Shown: positions 55,162 to 64,000 of the stretch, one piece after another
Numbering within the stretch: position 1 is the first letter of the stretch
How the letters are laid out: every line of letters begins with the position of its first letter
Source of the DNA: Bacillota bacterium
Lineage (GTDB): Bacteria > Bacillota > Clostridia > Lachnospirales > Lachnospiraceae
DNA: 64,000 nt
Assembly (NCBI GenBank): GCA_023395555.1
Contig: JAEWYQ010000004.1
Location: forward strand, 124,001-188,000
Direction of reading: 5' to 3'
Made by a program: the position numbers and the translations under genes
The notes under the pieces: generated by a model
The model's input: only the letters and a program-made list of their open reading frames with translations
Database searches by the model: none
Told to the model about the DNA's origin: nothing

Positions 55162-58008
55162 CTAATCCTCCCCTAATTTCAAAGCCTGGGTTATTTTCAG
55201 ATTCGAAATCAATTTACCGATGATACCCATACAAAATACCACCATTAAAGTAACAATAATTAATATCCGTATCTGGTCGCTTTGCAAGTTAATTATTTCC
55301 AGCGGTATCACCTGTTCTGAAGAAGTGTATGCCAACTGAATTAGAGGAACATAAAGCCGGGAAACCCAGTGTCCTATAAATAAGCCTAAAAAGATCGGAA
55401 GAATTGACAGGAAGAGCTGCTCCTGCAATAGCATACCTATAATCTCCCACATGGTCATACCCATGGCACGAAATACTCCAAACTGCAAGGTTCTGGACAG
55501 GATGGATAAGATCCAGAAGATCAGAAATCCAACGGCACAGATCAAGAGGATTATAATGAAGCCCAGGGTCAGGATTCCGTTGGTTCCCTGAAAGAACGGA
55601 TCATTATTCTTATGAATTATCTCAGCAGACAAATCCTTGAACATCACGTATTCCACCTGATTTTCCTTTGCAAAATCATAAAGAAAGCCGGTTGAGTCCT
55701 TCGTCCTCATCCATACCTGATAGGGTCTGATTCCCCATACGGTCTGTACCCTGGATAAATTAGCAACGATTAAGAATTGATTTACCTCCTTCACCACACC
55801 GCTGGAATCTGTTTCCTTCATTACCGGCTGATAGGAGGGCCAATAATCTATGAAGCCCTGTATCGTGCCCCTGGCGGTTTTGTTACTGTTAGAATACGCA
55901 ATGGTATCTCCTACCTTATATCCATATAGATCTTTGAAATTAGAGGAAACAAGAATTCCGTCTCTCTCCCTTGCAAGCTTATTGAGATAGTGATACCAAT
56001 GGGTATCCAATAAGTTATTTTTAAAATATGCGGTTTGACCGAATTCCTTTGAATTAATCCCCATAAGTGCAGCTGTGATTTTACCTTTATCCACCTGAAC
56101 CGTAATCTCTTTATTAACATATACCTTGGAAGCTGTTTGCACTCCTTCAAGCTCCTTATAACGATTAAAATCCGGTTCAATGTAAAACACATCAAAACTG
56201 TTTTCCGTGACATTCTGTCCCATTTCCTTCAGAGAAGTTATGTATGCTTTAATATCGTCTTCATTACTAACCCACTTCTCCTGTACAACAATATCCGCTC
56301 CTATGGAATATACGACCCTGTCCTCTTCATTGCCATTAATTGTCCGGGCTAATGTTGCATCAAAGACACCCAAGGCTACCGTAAGTATTAAAAAAAGGAT
56401 GATGAACCCCTGATTGTCGGCCCCCTTTATCACCTTTTGGAAAGAGGCATAGGAAGCCGGACTCCACCGGCTCTTACCCAGCTGGAATAAAAGCTTCACC
56501 GCGATGGGAAACGCCGCCTGGATTAAAAATCCTCCGCCTATAATAAAAAATATGGAACTGCAAAAAAGCAGCGGATCCAGTCCGGCTCCTGCCTCCACAC
56601 TGGCAGCAATCGATCCGGCCCGAAGCCGAAAGCTGTAAAGGCCATAGAATGCCACCGCAAGAAAGATTCCTCCCGACAGAAAGCCGCGCAGTATCACTCC
56701 TTGATTCCGTTTATTCATCTTTCTTTTGTAAGATACAATCGTCTCTCTGGTATGAAAAATCGCCAGCACTACGGTAATTCCCACGGAAGCAAAAGCACAA
56801 AGAATTGCTGCTCCTATACTGGTTCCGGTCAGTGTGGGAGGAAGAGGAGACCTGGAGACAAATTCTAAAAACGCGTTGGCATTACCAAGGGTGCGGCAAA
56901 AGAATAATCCCAGGGGAATTCCCAGTAATATACCGATTACGGCTATGAATAATCCCTGAAGCAGATAAATTCGTATAATATGCAGATTGGATGCTCCTCT
57001 GCTCTTTAATACTGCTATATCTCCCCGTTCAAGAAGCATCATCTGATTATTTACCATATAGATAAAGATAACCAGCAGAATAAAGATAGGAATTTCCAGC
57101 AAAAAGAGGATGTTAACCAATTTAGCCTGCTTTTTTTCAAAGGACCGGAGGAGCTCACTATAAAATTCTTTGTAGTAATAGCAATCAATTTTTTTGATTT
57201 GACTATTGACTTCATCTAAAGTGGTGAGCATATGTCCGACCTGTCCGGACTTTATGCTGTCATAGTCCAGCAATGCGTACCAGGAACTGTTCCATGCATA
57301 TTCCGGCTTCTCATAATTGACAAACATGGATTTGAATAAAGCTTCATCCATATAAAACTGTCTGAGCAGAGAGTCCGGGCTTTTGACCCAGTAGGCATCA
57401 TTCTCCTTTGAATTCTGGAACACACCCGTAATTCTGATTTTATACGGTTTATCATTCTTATCCCGGACATCTGCCAGATACAATTCTTGCCCGATCATTA
57501 AATTGTGCTCCATCATTGTCTTTCTGCTGACGATGACTTCAATGGCGCCGTTGACGATCTCCCCGCTGTACATGGTTCCGGATAACATGGAGCTGTGCTC
57601 CGGAAGGTCGGATAGAAAGGCCAATTCCAGAATATATTTATTATCCTCTTCCTCTTCCGGCTCAAAGAGATAATTGGTGCGCATAGAATAGCTGGATATC
57701 TGATACTTACTCTCCAGCTTCATATCCCTGGGCAGATCTGCAACCAGCTTCTCCAATTGTCTCACCTTTTTGGCTACGGTGGCATTAGAACGGGTTCTGT
57801 CCATGCGAATTTCTATCTGCATCTGCATCGGGTAAATTCCCGTGCTTGTCATAGCCTGATTTAAATCCTTGACCAGCATTCTGTTAAGAACAGCATTGGA
57901 GTAAACCAAGCTGCCCATTACCATTCCAATTAGCAGAATATTGCCGATCAGCAGACTGATTACCATCCATTTTCTATTCCAGATCTTAAATATTACATAA
58001 CTTATCAC
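55162..58008 (-). CDS. Large FtsX-type ABC permease (two FtsX domains)
   Basis: A 948-residue protein with a GTG start. One membrane span is near residue 20, then a large external domain (about 40-300). An FtsX core follows (VNILFLLEIPIFILLVIFIYMVNNQ..., ERGDIAVLKSRGAS, about 305-430), then further spans (460-560) and a second external domain (570-820). A second FtsX core is at the end (FGVFRAMGMTMWEIIGMLL, about 830-930). It looks like two MacB/LolE-type halves fused in one chain. Such permeases transmit ATPase movement to outside parts rather than forming a simple pore. Confidence 0.88.
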   Translation of the reverse strand: MISYVIFKIWNRKWMVISLLIGNILLIGMVMGSLVYSNAVLNRMLVKDLNQAMTSTGIYPMQMQIEIRMDRTRSNATVAKKVRQLEKLVADLPRDMKLESKYQISSYSMRTNYLFEPEEEEDNKYILELAFLSDLPEHSSMLSGTMYSGEIVNGAIEVIVSRKTMMEHNLMIGQELYLADVRDKNDKPYKIRITGVFQNSKENDAYWVKSPDSLLRQFYMDEALFKSMFVNYEKPEYAWNSSWYALLDYDSIKSGQVGHMLTTLDEVNSQIKKIDCYYYKEFYSELLRSFEKKQAKLVNILFLLEIPIFILLVIFIYMVNNQMMLLERGDIAVLKSRGASNLHIIRIYLLQGLFIAVIGILLGIPLGLFFCRTLGNANAFLEFVSRSPLPPTLTGTSIGAAILCAFASVGITVVLAIFHTRETIVSYKRKMNKRNQGVILRGFLSGGIFLAVAFYGLYSFRLRAGSIAASVEAGAGLDPLLFCSSIFFIIGGGFLIQAAFPIAVKLLFQLGKSRWSPASYASFQKVIKGADNQGFIILFLILTVALGVFDATLARTINGNEEDRVVYSIGADIVVQEKWVSNEDDIKAYITSLKEMGQNVTENSFDVFYIEPDFNRYKELEGVQTASKVYVNKEITVQVDKGKITAALMGINSKEFGQTAYFKNNLLDTHWYHYLNKLARERDGILVSSNFKDLYGYKVGDTIAYSNSNKTARGTIQGFIDYWPSYQPVMKETDSSGVVKEVNQFLIVANLSRVQTVWGIRPYQVWMRTKDSTGFLYDFAKENQVEYVMFKDLSAEIIHKNNDPFFQGTNGILTLGFIIILLICAVGFLIFWILSILSRTLQFGVFRAMGMTMWEIIGMLLQEQLFLSILPIFLGLFIGHWVSRLYVPLIQLAYTSSEQVIPLEIINLQSDQIRILIIVTLMVVFCMGIIGKLISNLKITQALKLGED

Positions 58009-58021
58009 CTAGTCCACCCGC

Positions 58022-59122
58022 CTATTCTAATACAATTCTCTGCCCCTCTGACAAGCCGGAAAAGACCCACATATCCCTTCCGTTCTCCCGCCCGGATACA
58101 TACTGTCTGCGTATTTCCCCCTGATTGTCCAGCAGATATACATAACTCACGTCGCCTGCATATCTTACGGCATTCTTGGGTATTACAATGACATCTTTAA
58201 CCACAACTGACAAGGCCGTCAGATTAGCCCGTTGTATCAGGGATAACAATTCCGGATTCTCAGGCTGGATATAGATCATTCCCGTATTAAGCTTGCCATT
58301 ATACAGGGTATCAACCGAGATTACCTTCCCTTTGTAGATTTTCGATTTATCCTCTTTCATGTTACTTACTCCGGTTATAGAAACTTCCATTCCATACCAG
58401 AATTTATTCACTCCGGTAATCTCAGTTCCAAGTATTGCACTTTTTATATCATAGATATGAAGCAGCTCCCGGTAAGCATCTATTCTTGCCCCTTTCTTGT
58501 AGTTCTCATTCATGATCACCACCCCGTCATAAGGAGCCTCAAGATATTGGATCTCCATCCTGTCCTCCAGCTCCTTCACCGATGTACCGGTATTCTTCAA
58601 ATCCTGTTTGCTTTGCATTTCAAATTGCTCTAATTCTATCTCCAATTTATCGATATTCAATGCCAGTATCTGGGCATCCATCATGCCAAGATCCATATAC
58701 TGTAACTGATCCCGCAATTCTTTGATATAATCTTCTTTCTGCTTCACTTGCTTTAAGTACGCACTTTCTTTCCGTTTCAAGGAAATTCTTGTTTCTTCCA
58801 GCAAAATACTGTCAACAGGAACCTCGTAGGAAAGCAGCGGCTCCCCCTTCTTCACTTCCTGATTGTTTTGAACCAGATATTCTACTAAAGTAGCTTCCTC
58901 CTCCGCTACCATGAGTGAATCATGCCGCTGGAATATCCACTTTACATCCTTCAATACACTATATTCTGTGTAATCCGAACGCTCTGCCGTAATGGTCTTT
59001 GTATTCTCTGTTTTCTCCCGGTCCGGCTCCTCCTGTCCTGCATACACCCCCTGTGATACAAGGAATAAGGCACCTAGCAGTACGGCGGCAAATCCTCCCA
59101 ACCATTTATTATTTCTGAACAT
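58022..59122 (-). CDS. Membrane-fusion (HlyD/MacA-like) adaptor 3
   Basis: A 366-residue adaptor. The N-terminal membrane/signal segment is LGGFAAVLLGALFLVSQGVYA. A split biotinyl-lipoyl domain is seen as VQNNQEVKKGEPLLSYEVP and YLEAPYDGVVIMNENYKKGARI, with a coiled coil between (about residues 100-175) and a C-terminal beta-barrel ending GLSEGQRIVLE. ATG 59122 is chosen (GTG 59134 is possible); it overlaps the preceding adaptor gene. It probably links the permease to outside partners in a single-membrane cell, like YknX. Confidence 0.85.
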   Translation of the reverse strand: MFRNNKWLGGFAAVLLGALFLVSQGVYAGQEEPDREKTENTKTITAERSDYTEYSVLKDVKWIFQRHDSLMVAEEEATLVEYLVQNNQEVKKGEPLLSYEVPVDSILLEETRISLKRKESAYLKQVKQKEDYIKELRDQLQYMDLGMMDAQILALNIDKLEIELEQFEMQSKQDLKNTGTSVKELEDRMEIQYLEAPYDGVVIMNENYKKGARIDAYRELLHIYDIKSAILGTEITGVNKFWYGMEVSITGVSNMKEDKSKIYKGKVISVDTLYNGKLNTGMIYIQPENPELLSLIQRANLTALSVVVKDVIVIPKNAVRYAGDVSYVYLLDNQGEIRRQYVSGRENGRDMWVFSGLSEGQRIVLE

Positions 59123-60191
59123 AAATGATATCACCTTCTTCCAGTCCCTTAATCACTTCTATCTCCGTATTCGTTTTTATTCCTAGTTCAACATTGCTTC
59201 TAACCAGCTCCCCATCAACCATGCGATAAACAAAGCTGCCTGAGGAATCTTTATATAACGCATTGTTCGGTATGATAAGGACATCCTTCTTGAAATTCTT
59301 AATCAGGCATACACAGGCATAGTCCCCGGCTGTTAATCCCTGACCCGCAGCAAACTCATACCTGGTCTCCGGCTTAATTCCACTGTTCTTCATTTTAATA
59401 AGCTCATTTGTCTCAAAAGGTATATATTGAATGGCATATTTCCTTCCCCCGATCAGGGCATAAACTTCATTTGCCATGGATAACTCACTTCCGCTGATAA
59501 AATCGCTCTGTATATGAAGTCTCGTTTCATCGGCAATGATGATTGCCGTCTCGTAGGCATTGATTCTGCTGTTTCCGCTGAATTGCTTTATGTAGGTAAT
59601 ACTTCCGGAACAGGGTGCCTTCAGTTTATATTTTTCCAGCTCTTCCTCTATTTCCTCTATCTTTTTAATCACTCTATTCTTATCAAGCTCTTGCAATTTC
59701 AGAGCATGCTCTCTCTTCAGCTTACTCTTTCCCAGAGCAGCCTCCATCCGTGCGATTTCAACCGCAGATGCCCCTGCTTCTCCTCTCCGAAGAATATCAA
59801 GCTCTTGTATCTGTATCTCCAACGACGTTTTTTTATTATCAAGCTCATTATTCTTTAGGGTTGTCTCCAGCTCCTCCTTTAACCTTTTCAGTTCCTTCCC
59901 CCGGTTCTCATCCTCAAGGCTTAGCAGCAGGTCCCCCTTCTTCACTTCCTGTCCCATATAAACTGCAATATCCCCTGCTTCCCCATCGATGGGAAAGGAT
60001 AGCTCATGTATCTCAGGATATACCTTGGCATCATAGGTGAATAAATCATAGATATCACCTCTGGATACCGCAGCAGTATCAATCTCCGCTTCGACAGGCT
60101 CTTCCAGTATCGGGATTACGGTATCCTTTTTATCACAGCCGCCCAATAAAAGCATAATTGCCAAAGCTATCATTACCAGCCTTCTAACCAT
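59109..60191 (-). CDS. Membrane-fusion adaptor 2 (lipoprotein)
   Basis: A 360-residue lipoprotein adaptor; the lipobox is LLLGGC-D. Lipoyl halves are IAVYMGQEVKKGDLLLSLEDEN and YKLKAPCSGSITYIKQFSG. The coiled coil spans about residues 88-180 and is rich in Glu/Lys (LKRLKEELETTLKNNEL...). The C-terminal domain ends EVIKGLEEGDIIYVQK. It overlaps adaptor 3 by 14 bases, suggesting coupled synthesis of both. Confidence 0.88.
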   Translation of the reverse strand: MVRRLVMIALAIMLLLGGCDKKDTVIPILEEPVEAEIDTAAVSRGDIYDLFTYDAKVYPEIHELSFPIDGEAGDIAVYMGQEVKKGDLLLSLEDENRGKELKRLKEELETTLKNNELDNKKTSLEIQIQELDILRRGEAGASAVEIARMEAALGKSKLKREHALKLQELDKNRVIKKIEEIEEELEKYKLKAPCSGSITYIKQFSGNSRINAYETAIIIADETRLHIQSDFISGSELSMANEVYALIGGRKYAIQYIPFETNELIKMKNSGIKPETRYEFAAGQGLTAGDYACVCLIKNFKKDVLIIPNNALYKDSSGSFVYRMVDGELVRSNVELGIKTNTEIEVIKGLEEGDIIYVQK

Positions 60192-60214
60192 GTTCTGTCA
60201 ACCTCCCGGGCAGC

Positions 60215-61300
60215 TTAGTTAATGATTACACTGTCCCCCTCTATCAATCCTGATTTTATCTCTGTCTTCTTATCAGCGATCAGTCCTGTTTCTATTTCTT
60301 TTAAACTCTTGAAACCGCCTTCATCCTCCACATATACGAAAGCTTTCCCGTTTTCCATATGCACCGCCGAGGAGGGCAGAAAAAGCGTATCGGTAATTTC
60401 GTTCAATATAAAGGTTATTATTCCCTCATCACCGCTTTGCAGGTTCCTCTCCGGATCTTCCGCCCTTAATAAGAGCTTTCCCTGCTCAAGCTTGATTTCC
60501 TCCTCCCGAAGCAATTCCCCGGGAGGAACAACCGCCGCCTTATACTCTATACCGGAGACATTAATTGTTACCTCCTGTTCGGGACTAAATCGTTCCGAAT
60601 TTGTTCCGTCTGTAACAAATAACATGGTATCCGGATCATACATCCTTATAAATACGGCATCATCATCTGATACTTCACCCTCATGATGGCTCGATACATA
60701 AGAGACAACACCTTTTATATCTGCAATAATCTGACGGCCGCTCCTCTCCCGGAAAAGAAGCTCCAGTCTCTTTTGAGCGATATAAAGCTCATCCTCCAGT
60801 GCCTTGATTGCATTATCATAGTTTTGCATTTCCAGTTCATATTCTGAGTCCATCTGCATCGTATAGCCGTCCAGAGACCGCAGCTTATTCTGGAGGGTAA
60901 TGGCAAAAGTCCTCAATTCTCTTTCATTTTTGCTTTTTAGCTCTAAGAGTTCTATATGATCCGTAAGCTCTTCTATCTGCTGATTAATTTGATTCATATC
61001 CAAATCCGCAAGGAGTTCCCCTTCCTTAACGGTGTCTCCCTCTTCAACATAGATATGATCTATACGGATACCATCCACTGAGAATTTATATTCTTTGGTA
61101 TAAATGGCATTATAAGCGCACCGGGTTTTGAGACTCTCAATCATATCTCCGCGTATTACTTCTGCCTTTTGATAACCCTTTAAGGCAGCGGCTGGAATCA
61201 CGGGCGCATCCGGCAGTACCTCCTCTTTCGGTGCAAGGCTGCATCCCGACAGTATCAAAGAGAATATCAATAAAAATATGTACCTTGATTTATGCTTCAT
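60215..61300 (-). CDS. Membrane-fusion adaptor 1 (lipoprotein)
   Basis: A 361-residue lipoprotein adaptor; the lipobox is LILSGC-S. Lipoyl halves are IYVEEGDTVKEGELLADLDMN and IIADIKGVVSYVSSHHEGEV, with a coiled coil at about 105-180. The C-terminal part ends LIEGDSVIIN, like adaptor 2. It is the first gene of the ABC cassette, 33 bp downstream of the GH8 gene on the same strand. Three different adaptors for one permease is uncommon. Confidence 0.88.
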   Translation of the reverse strand: MKHKSRYIFLLIFSLILSGCSLAPKEEVLPDAPVIPAAALKGYQKAEVIRGDMIESLKTRCAYNAIYTKEYKFSVDGIRIDHIYVEEGDTVKEGELLADLDMNQINQQIEELTDHIELLELKSKNERELRTFAITLQNKLRSLDGYTMQMDSEYELEMQNYDNAIKALEDELYIAQKRLELLFRERSGRQIIADIKGVVSYVSSHHEGEVSDDDAVFIRMYDPDTMLFVTDGTNSERFSPEQEVTINVSGIEYKAAVVPPGELLREEEIKLEQGKLLLRAEDPERNLQSGDEGIITFILNEITDTLFLPSSAVHMENGKAFVYVEDEGGFKSLKEIETGLIADKKTEIKSGLIEGDSVIIN

Positions 61301-61333
61301 AAACTCCAGTTAAACTCCTTTGATTTAAATGAA

Positions 61334-62461
61334 TTAATAGATCCGGTACCTTCCTCCAAGCATGAGGAGCGAGAAAAAGTAAAGGCAATTATCATAATAT
61401 CTGCGCTCTCCCTTTCTTAGGGGCGTATTCCAGAATTCCTTTACCCAGTCCAACCGGTATCTGCCCCTCGCTGCCAAAGACCCGGCGGCATTTGTGGAAA
61501 TAATTGCAATCGGATGTAAGGCAGGCTGGTTAAGGGGTGTTCCGTCAATGAGATAATTTGAATATTCTCCTGTTTTGGTGTGTTCCGAAAAAAATTTCTG
61601 CAGCTTATCGATCACTGTTCCAAGGCTTGTATCCGCGTGAAACCAGGAGGCATCCAGGCCGATATTCATGGCAACACGGTAAGCATCCGAATAGAATTGT
61701 CCGTCATGGAATAATCGCTTCGGGGTACCGTCAAATTCCGCATACTCACTGGCCATACCGGTGATAGGATGGCAGGATAGGGACAGATACTTACGGCTTT
61801 CCTCCGCCGCAGCTTTCCAAAACTCTCTGTCCTCCTCATTCGCTCTAAGTGCAAAGAGCTCATAAAAATGAGGCAGATGATAAGAGGGATCGGAAAATGG
61901 TGCCTCAGGAACAAATTTAATATAATGGTTATCGGCATCCCACATCGGGTTGCCTCCGGGAACCAACTCCGCCTGATGAAGGCAATGCTTCAATATATCA
62001 CGGGCCTGAACGCTGTAATCAAAAGGAGCCGCTCCATCTCCCCAACGGGTGCTTGCGAAGAAGAGAGCCATAGCAAAATACTCCTCCCCGTCCGGAGCCG
62101 GTCCCTCCGCATTCTTCCTGCCATCCGTCCCGACGGACCATGCGAAATAACCTTCATATTTTCCGCTGCTCTGATACATAAAGGTCTTAGAAAACAGCCA
62201 CAAGCGGTCAAATATATCTTTTCTGTCCATCTGAACCGCCATCATCATGCCGTAGCTCATACCCTCCGACCTCGCATCATTATTACCGGTATCCAGCATA
62301 TAGCCCATGTCTTCCCCCATCTCAAAATATATTTTCTCTATGGGGTCAAAAAACAAGGTCTCAAAGGTTTCATTAATTCTTGACGTAATTTGTTCCCCGG
62401 TTAATCCAATCTCCGCAAATACATTAGGATATTCACCGGTATAAAAAGCTCCCCTGGCCAT
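61334..62461 (-). CDS. Reducing-end xylose-releasing exo-oligoxylanase-like enzyme, GH8
   Basis: A 375-residue GH8 alpha/alpha-barrel enzyme. MLDTGNNDARSEGMSYGMMMAVQMDRKDIFDRLW holds the proton-donor glutamate in the usual DARSEGMSYG motif, and YFAWSVGTDGRKNAEGPAPDGEEYFAMAL is also conserved. The sequence matches the Rex subgroup that removes xylose from the reducing end of xylo-oligosaccharides. No signal peptide, so intracellular. AAGGAGATAAGATA precedes the ATG. Confidence 0.93.
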   Translation of the reverse strand: MARGAFYTGEYPNVFAEIGLTGEQITSRINETFETLFFDPIEKIYFEMGEDMGYMLDTGNNDARSEGMSYGMMMAVQMDRKDIFDRLWLFSKTFMYQSSGKYEGYFAWSVGTDGRKNAEGPAPDGEEYFAMALFFASTRWGDGAAPFDYSVQARDILKHCLHQAELVPGGNPMWDADNHYIKFVPEAPFSDPSYHLPHFYELFALRANEEDREFWKAAAEESRKYLSLSCHPITGMASEYAEFDGTPKRLFHDGQFYSDAYRVAMNIGLDASWFHADTSLGTVIDKLQKFFSEHTKTGEYSNYLIDGTPLNQPALHPIAIISTNAAGSLAARGRYRLDWVKEFWNTPLRKGERRYYDNCLYFFSLLMLGGRYRIY

Positions 62462-62490
62462 GCTTATCTTATCTCCTTCCGTCTTATAAA

Positions 62491-64000
62491 TTAGTATGTA
62501 ATTGTAAATTTAAGGATATCGATATAATGATCGGACCGCCTGCCGCAGGAAGATGCATAAACACCAATTGTGTTACCTACAAAGCCTCCTGCTACCTCAG
62601 TGCTCATCTCGTGGATATCCACATCAGCAATTACTGATATTTCTTCCTCTTTATGACACAGTATGAAATCTGCTTTTTGGCCATGACCTTTTACCTTTAA
62701 TCTTAGAACCTCCAGGCTCTCTTCTCTCAGACAGGTCTCTGCCAGCAAATGTTCCTCTTTTTTAAGACATTTTACCACCTGCAGTGCAACCTCCTGATTC
62801 TCTGATAGCTTCTTTATCCGAAAAAGCATATGGAATTCATTGCTCTGTAGAATTGCCAATCCAGCCTCTTCCTGTTTCAGAAGCTTGTCACATCGAAACT
62901 CCAGCTGTGCTTCATAAAGGTAGTCTAATTGCCTGAAGCCCATATACGCCGGACTTTCAAGCTCTTTTAGTGTCTCAGGAAGAAAGCTTAATCTTACTAC
63001 CCCATCCACAGTCTGAGCAAAATTACTGCTGGGATTCCTTAGCATTACCACATCATATTTATCCGTGCTGTACGGGATTAAGGTCTGTTTCGTTCCGGTA
63101 TAATGCTTCTCCCCGCCAAAGGGAAGCTCTACCATATCTTCCAGCTTACCGACACCGGGATTCACTACGGGCCAGCCGTCCTCCCATACCACCCTGGCCA
63201 GAAAGGTCTCCCTTCCCAAGCCGACATAACCCTCGCACCTTCTGCTTGCCAGCATGACCATATACCAGTTGCCCTCGGTATCATCCACCAGGTCTGCATG
63301 TCCCACATAGATGACCGGATAATCCTTTCCCAGATGTCTGTGGGTCAAAATCGGGTTATTGGGGTTATTTTCATAGGGTCCAAAGACTTGCTTGCTTCTG
63401 GCAATGGTCACCGCATGATTTGGTCCTGTTCCGCCCTCTGCAATCATCAGATAATAGTAATCGTCCTTTTTGTACAGATGAGGACCCTCGGGCCAGATTA
63501 CATCCTTTAGGGCCCCCTTCCAGACAGCATGGCTCTTACCGATTAATTGCATGGCAGTCAGATCCAGCTCCTGCACCCATATTTCCCAGTCCCCGTTATA
63601 CCTCACGCCTTCCGGATTTGGCCTTGTGCCCACATAATAACAGGTACCATCCTCATCGATGAACAGGCTCGGGTCAATTCCTTCCGCTGCCGGTCCCAGA
63701 AAATATGGCTCCGACCATGGCCCCTCGGGCCTTGCGGCAGTTACAATGAAGTTGCCTCCGCCGGATACATTGGTGGTTATCATATAATAGACCCCGTCGT
63801 AATATCTTATGGTTGGTGCAAATATACCTCCGGAATGCCCGCTCTTTTGTAATGGAATTTGTGAGTTTCTATCCAATACATTGCCGATTTGCTTCCAGTC
63901 AGACAGATTTTTGCTATGCCAGATGGGGACTCCCGGAAAATACGCAAAGCTGGAATTCACCAGATAAAAGTCATCTCCCACCCTGCAAATGGATGGATCC
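62491..64000 (-). CDS. Glycoside hydrolase family 43 enzyme, N-terminus beyond the window
   Basis: The frame is open to the window edge: before the GTG at 63981 the codons read DPSICR, continuing the conserved DPSICRVGDDFYL start, so the gene begins outside. At least 502 residues are visible. The propeller has the base Asp in DPSIC, FAPTIRYYDGVYYM, IDPSLFIDEDGTCYYVG and the acid Glu in WPEGPHLYKK. A concanavalin-like C-terminal domain follows (YMGFRQLDYLYEAQLEF...). Probably an intracellular beta-xylosidase or alpha-L-arabinofuranosidase. It is the first gene seen of the cluster; its promoter and any sugar importer would lie to the right. Confidence 0.9.
   Translation of the reverse strand, partial: DPSICRVGDDFYLVNSSFAYFPGVPIWHSKNLSDWKQIGNVLDRNSQIPLQKSGHSGGIFAPTIRYYDGVYYMITTNVSGGGNFIVTAARPEGPWSEPYFLGPAAEGIDPSLFIDEDGTCYYVGTRPNPEGVRYNGDWEIWVQELDLTAMQLIGKSHAVWKGALKDVIWPEGPHLYKKDDYYYLMIAEGGTGPNHAVTIARSKQVFGPYENNPNNPILTHRHLGKDYPVIYVGHADLVDDTEGNWYMVMLASRRCEGYVGLGRETFLARVVWEDGWPVVNPGVGKLEDMVELPFGGEKHYTGTKQTLIPYSTDKYDVVMLRNPSSNFAQTVDGVVRLSFLPETLKELESPAYMGFRQLDYLYEAQLEFRCDKLLKQEEAGLAILQSNEFHMLFRIKKLSENQEVALQVVKCLKKEEHLLAETCLREESLEVLRLKVKGHGQKADFILCHKEEEISVIADVDIHEMSTEVAGGFVGNTIGVYASSCGRRSDHYIDILKFTITY

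Overview
The window looks like a chromosomal segment of a spore-forming, plant-polysaccharide-degrading clostridium, most likely Lachnospiraceae. The evidence is repeated LplB/YtcP/DUF3502-type sugar ABC transporters, many mostly cytoplasmic glycoside hydrolases, strong purine-rich ribosome sites, BclA-like collagen spore-surface proteins and a LysM/GH18 spore-germination-type protein. I see no rRNA, tRNA, CRISPR array, insertion sequence or phage gene.

Layout. (1) 466-8484, minus strand: a galactoside module of LacI regulator, two permeases, lipoprotein binding protein, GH35 beta-galactosidase and a TauE-like permease, with three matching LacI operators, two of which bracket the operon promoter. 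(2) 8537-11113: a three-gene ABC-2 exporter. (3) 11198-14893: GH2 beta-galactosidase and its AraC regulator. (4) 15050-16795: a PadR regulator with twin palindromic operators, a small membrane protein and a VOC protein. (5) 16852-19332: a GMC oxidoreductase and its gluconate-dehydrogenase-like partner, separated by a long inverted-repeat element. (6) 19546-23506: an isoprenoid-synthase-like protein, a zinc-ribbon protein, a CE2-like esterase, TrmO and a truncated [2Fe-2S] mini-gene. (7) 23888-27366: a second sugar ABC importer. (8) 27731-30672: an AT-rich TetR/ABC exporter island whose two promoters carry the same operator. (9) 30808-36399: a nearly mirror-symmetric spore-surface locus with two TPR-glycosyltransferases pointing away from each other, each followed by collagen-like genes; one collagen gene is frameshifted. 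(10) 36494-38328: gene remnants. (11) 38362-43164: an ECF sigma/anti-sigma pair, a ParE/YefM toxin-antitoxin pair, alanine racemase and a catalytically degenerate GH18 spore protein. (12) 43333-64000: about 20 kb of minus-strand genes for xylan/arabinoxylan breakdown (GH43 x3, GH8, GH10, GH95, GH127).

The most unusual part is inside region 12. Between the GH8 and GH10 genes lies an eight-gene cassette of three HlyD/MacA-like adaptors, one 948-residue double-FtsX permease, two LolD/MacB-type ATPases (one with a C-terminal AbrB/SpoVT-like domain) and a secreted Ig-like protein translationally coupled to that ATPase, with GH genes on both sides. Its position suggests a cell-surface machine tied to xylan use; its function is unknown and this reading is an inference.
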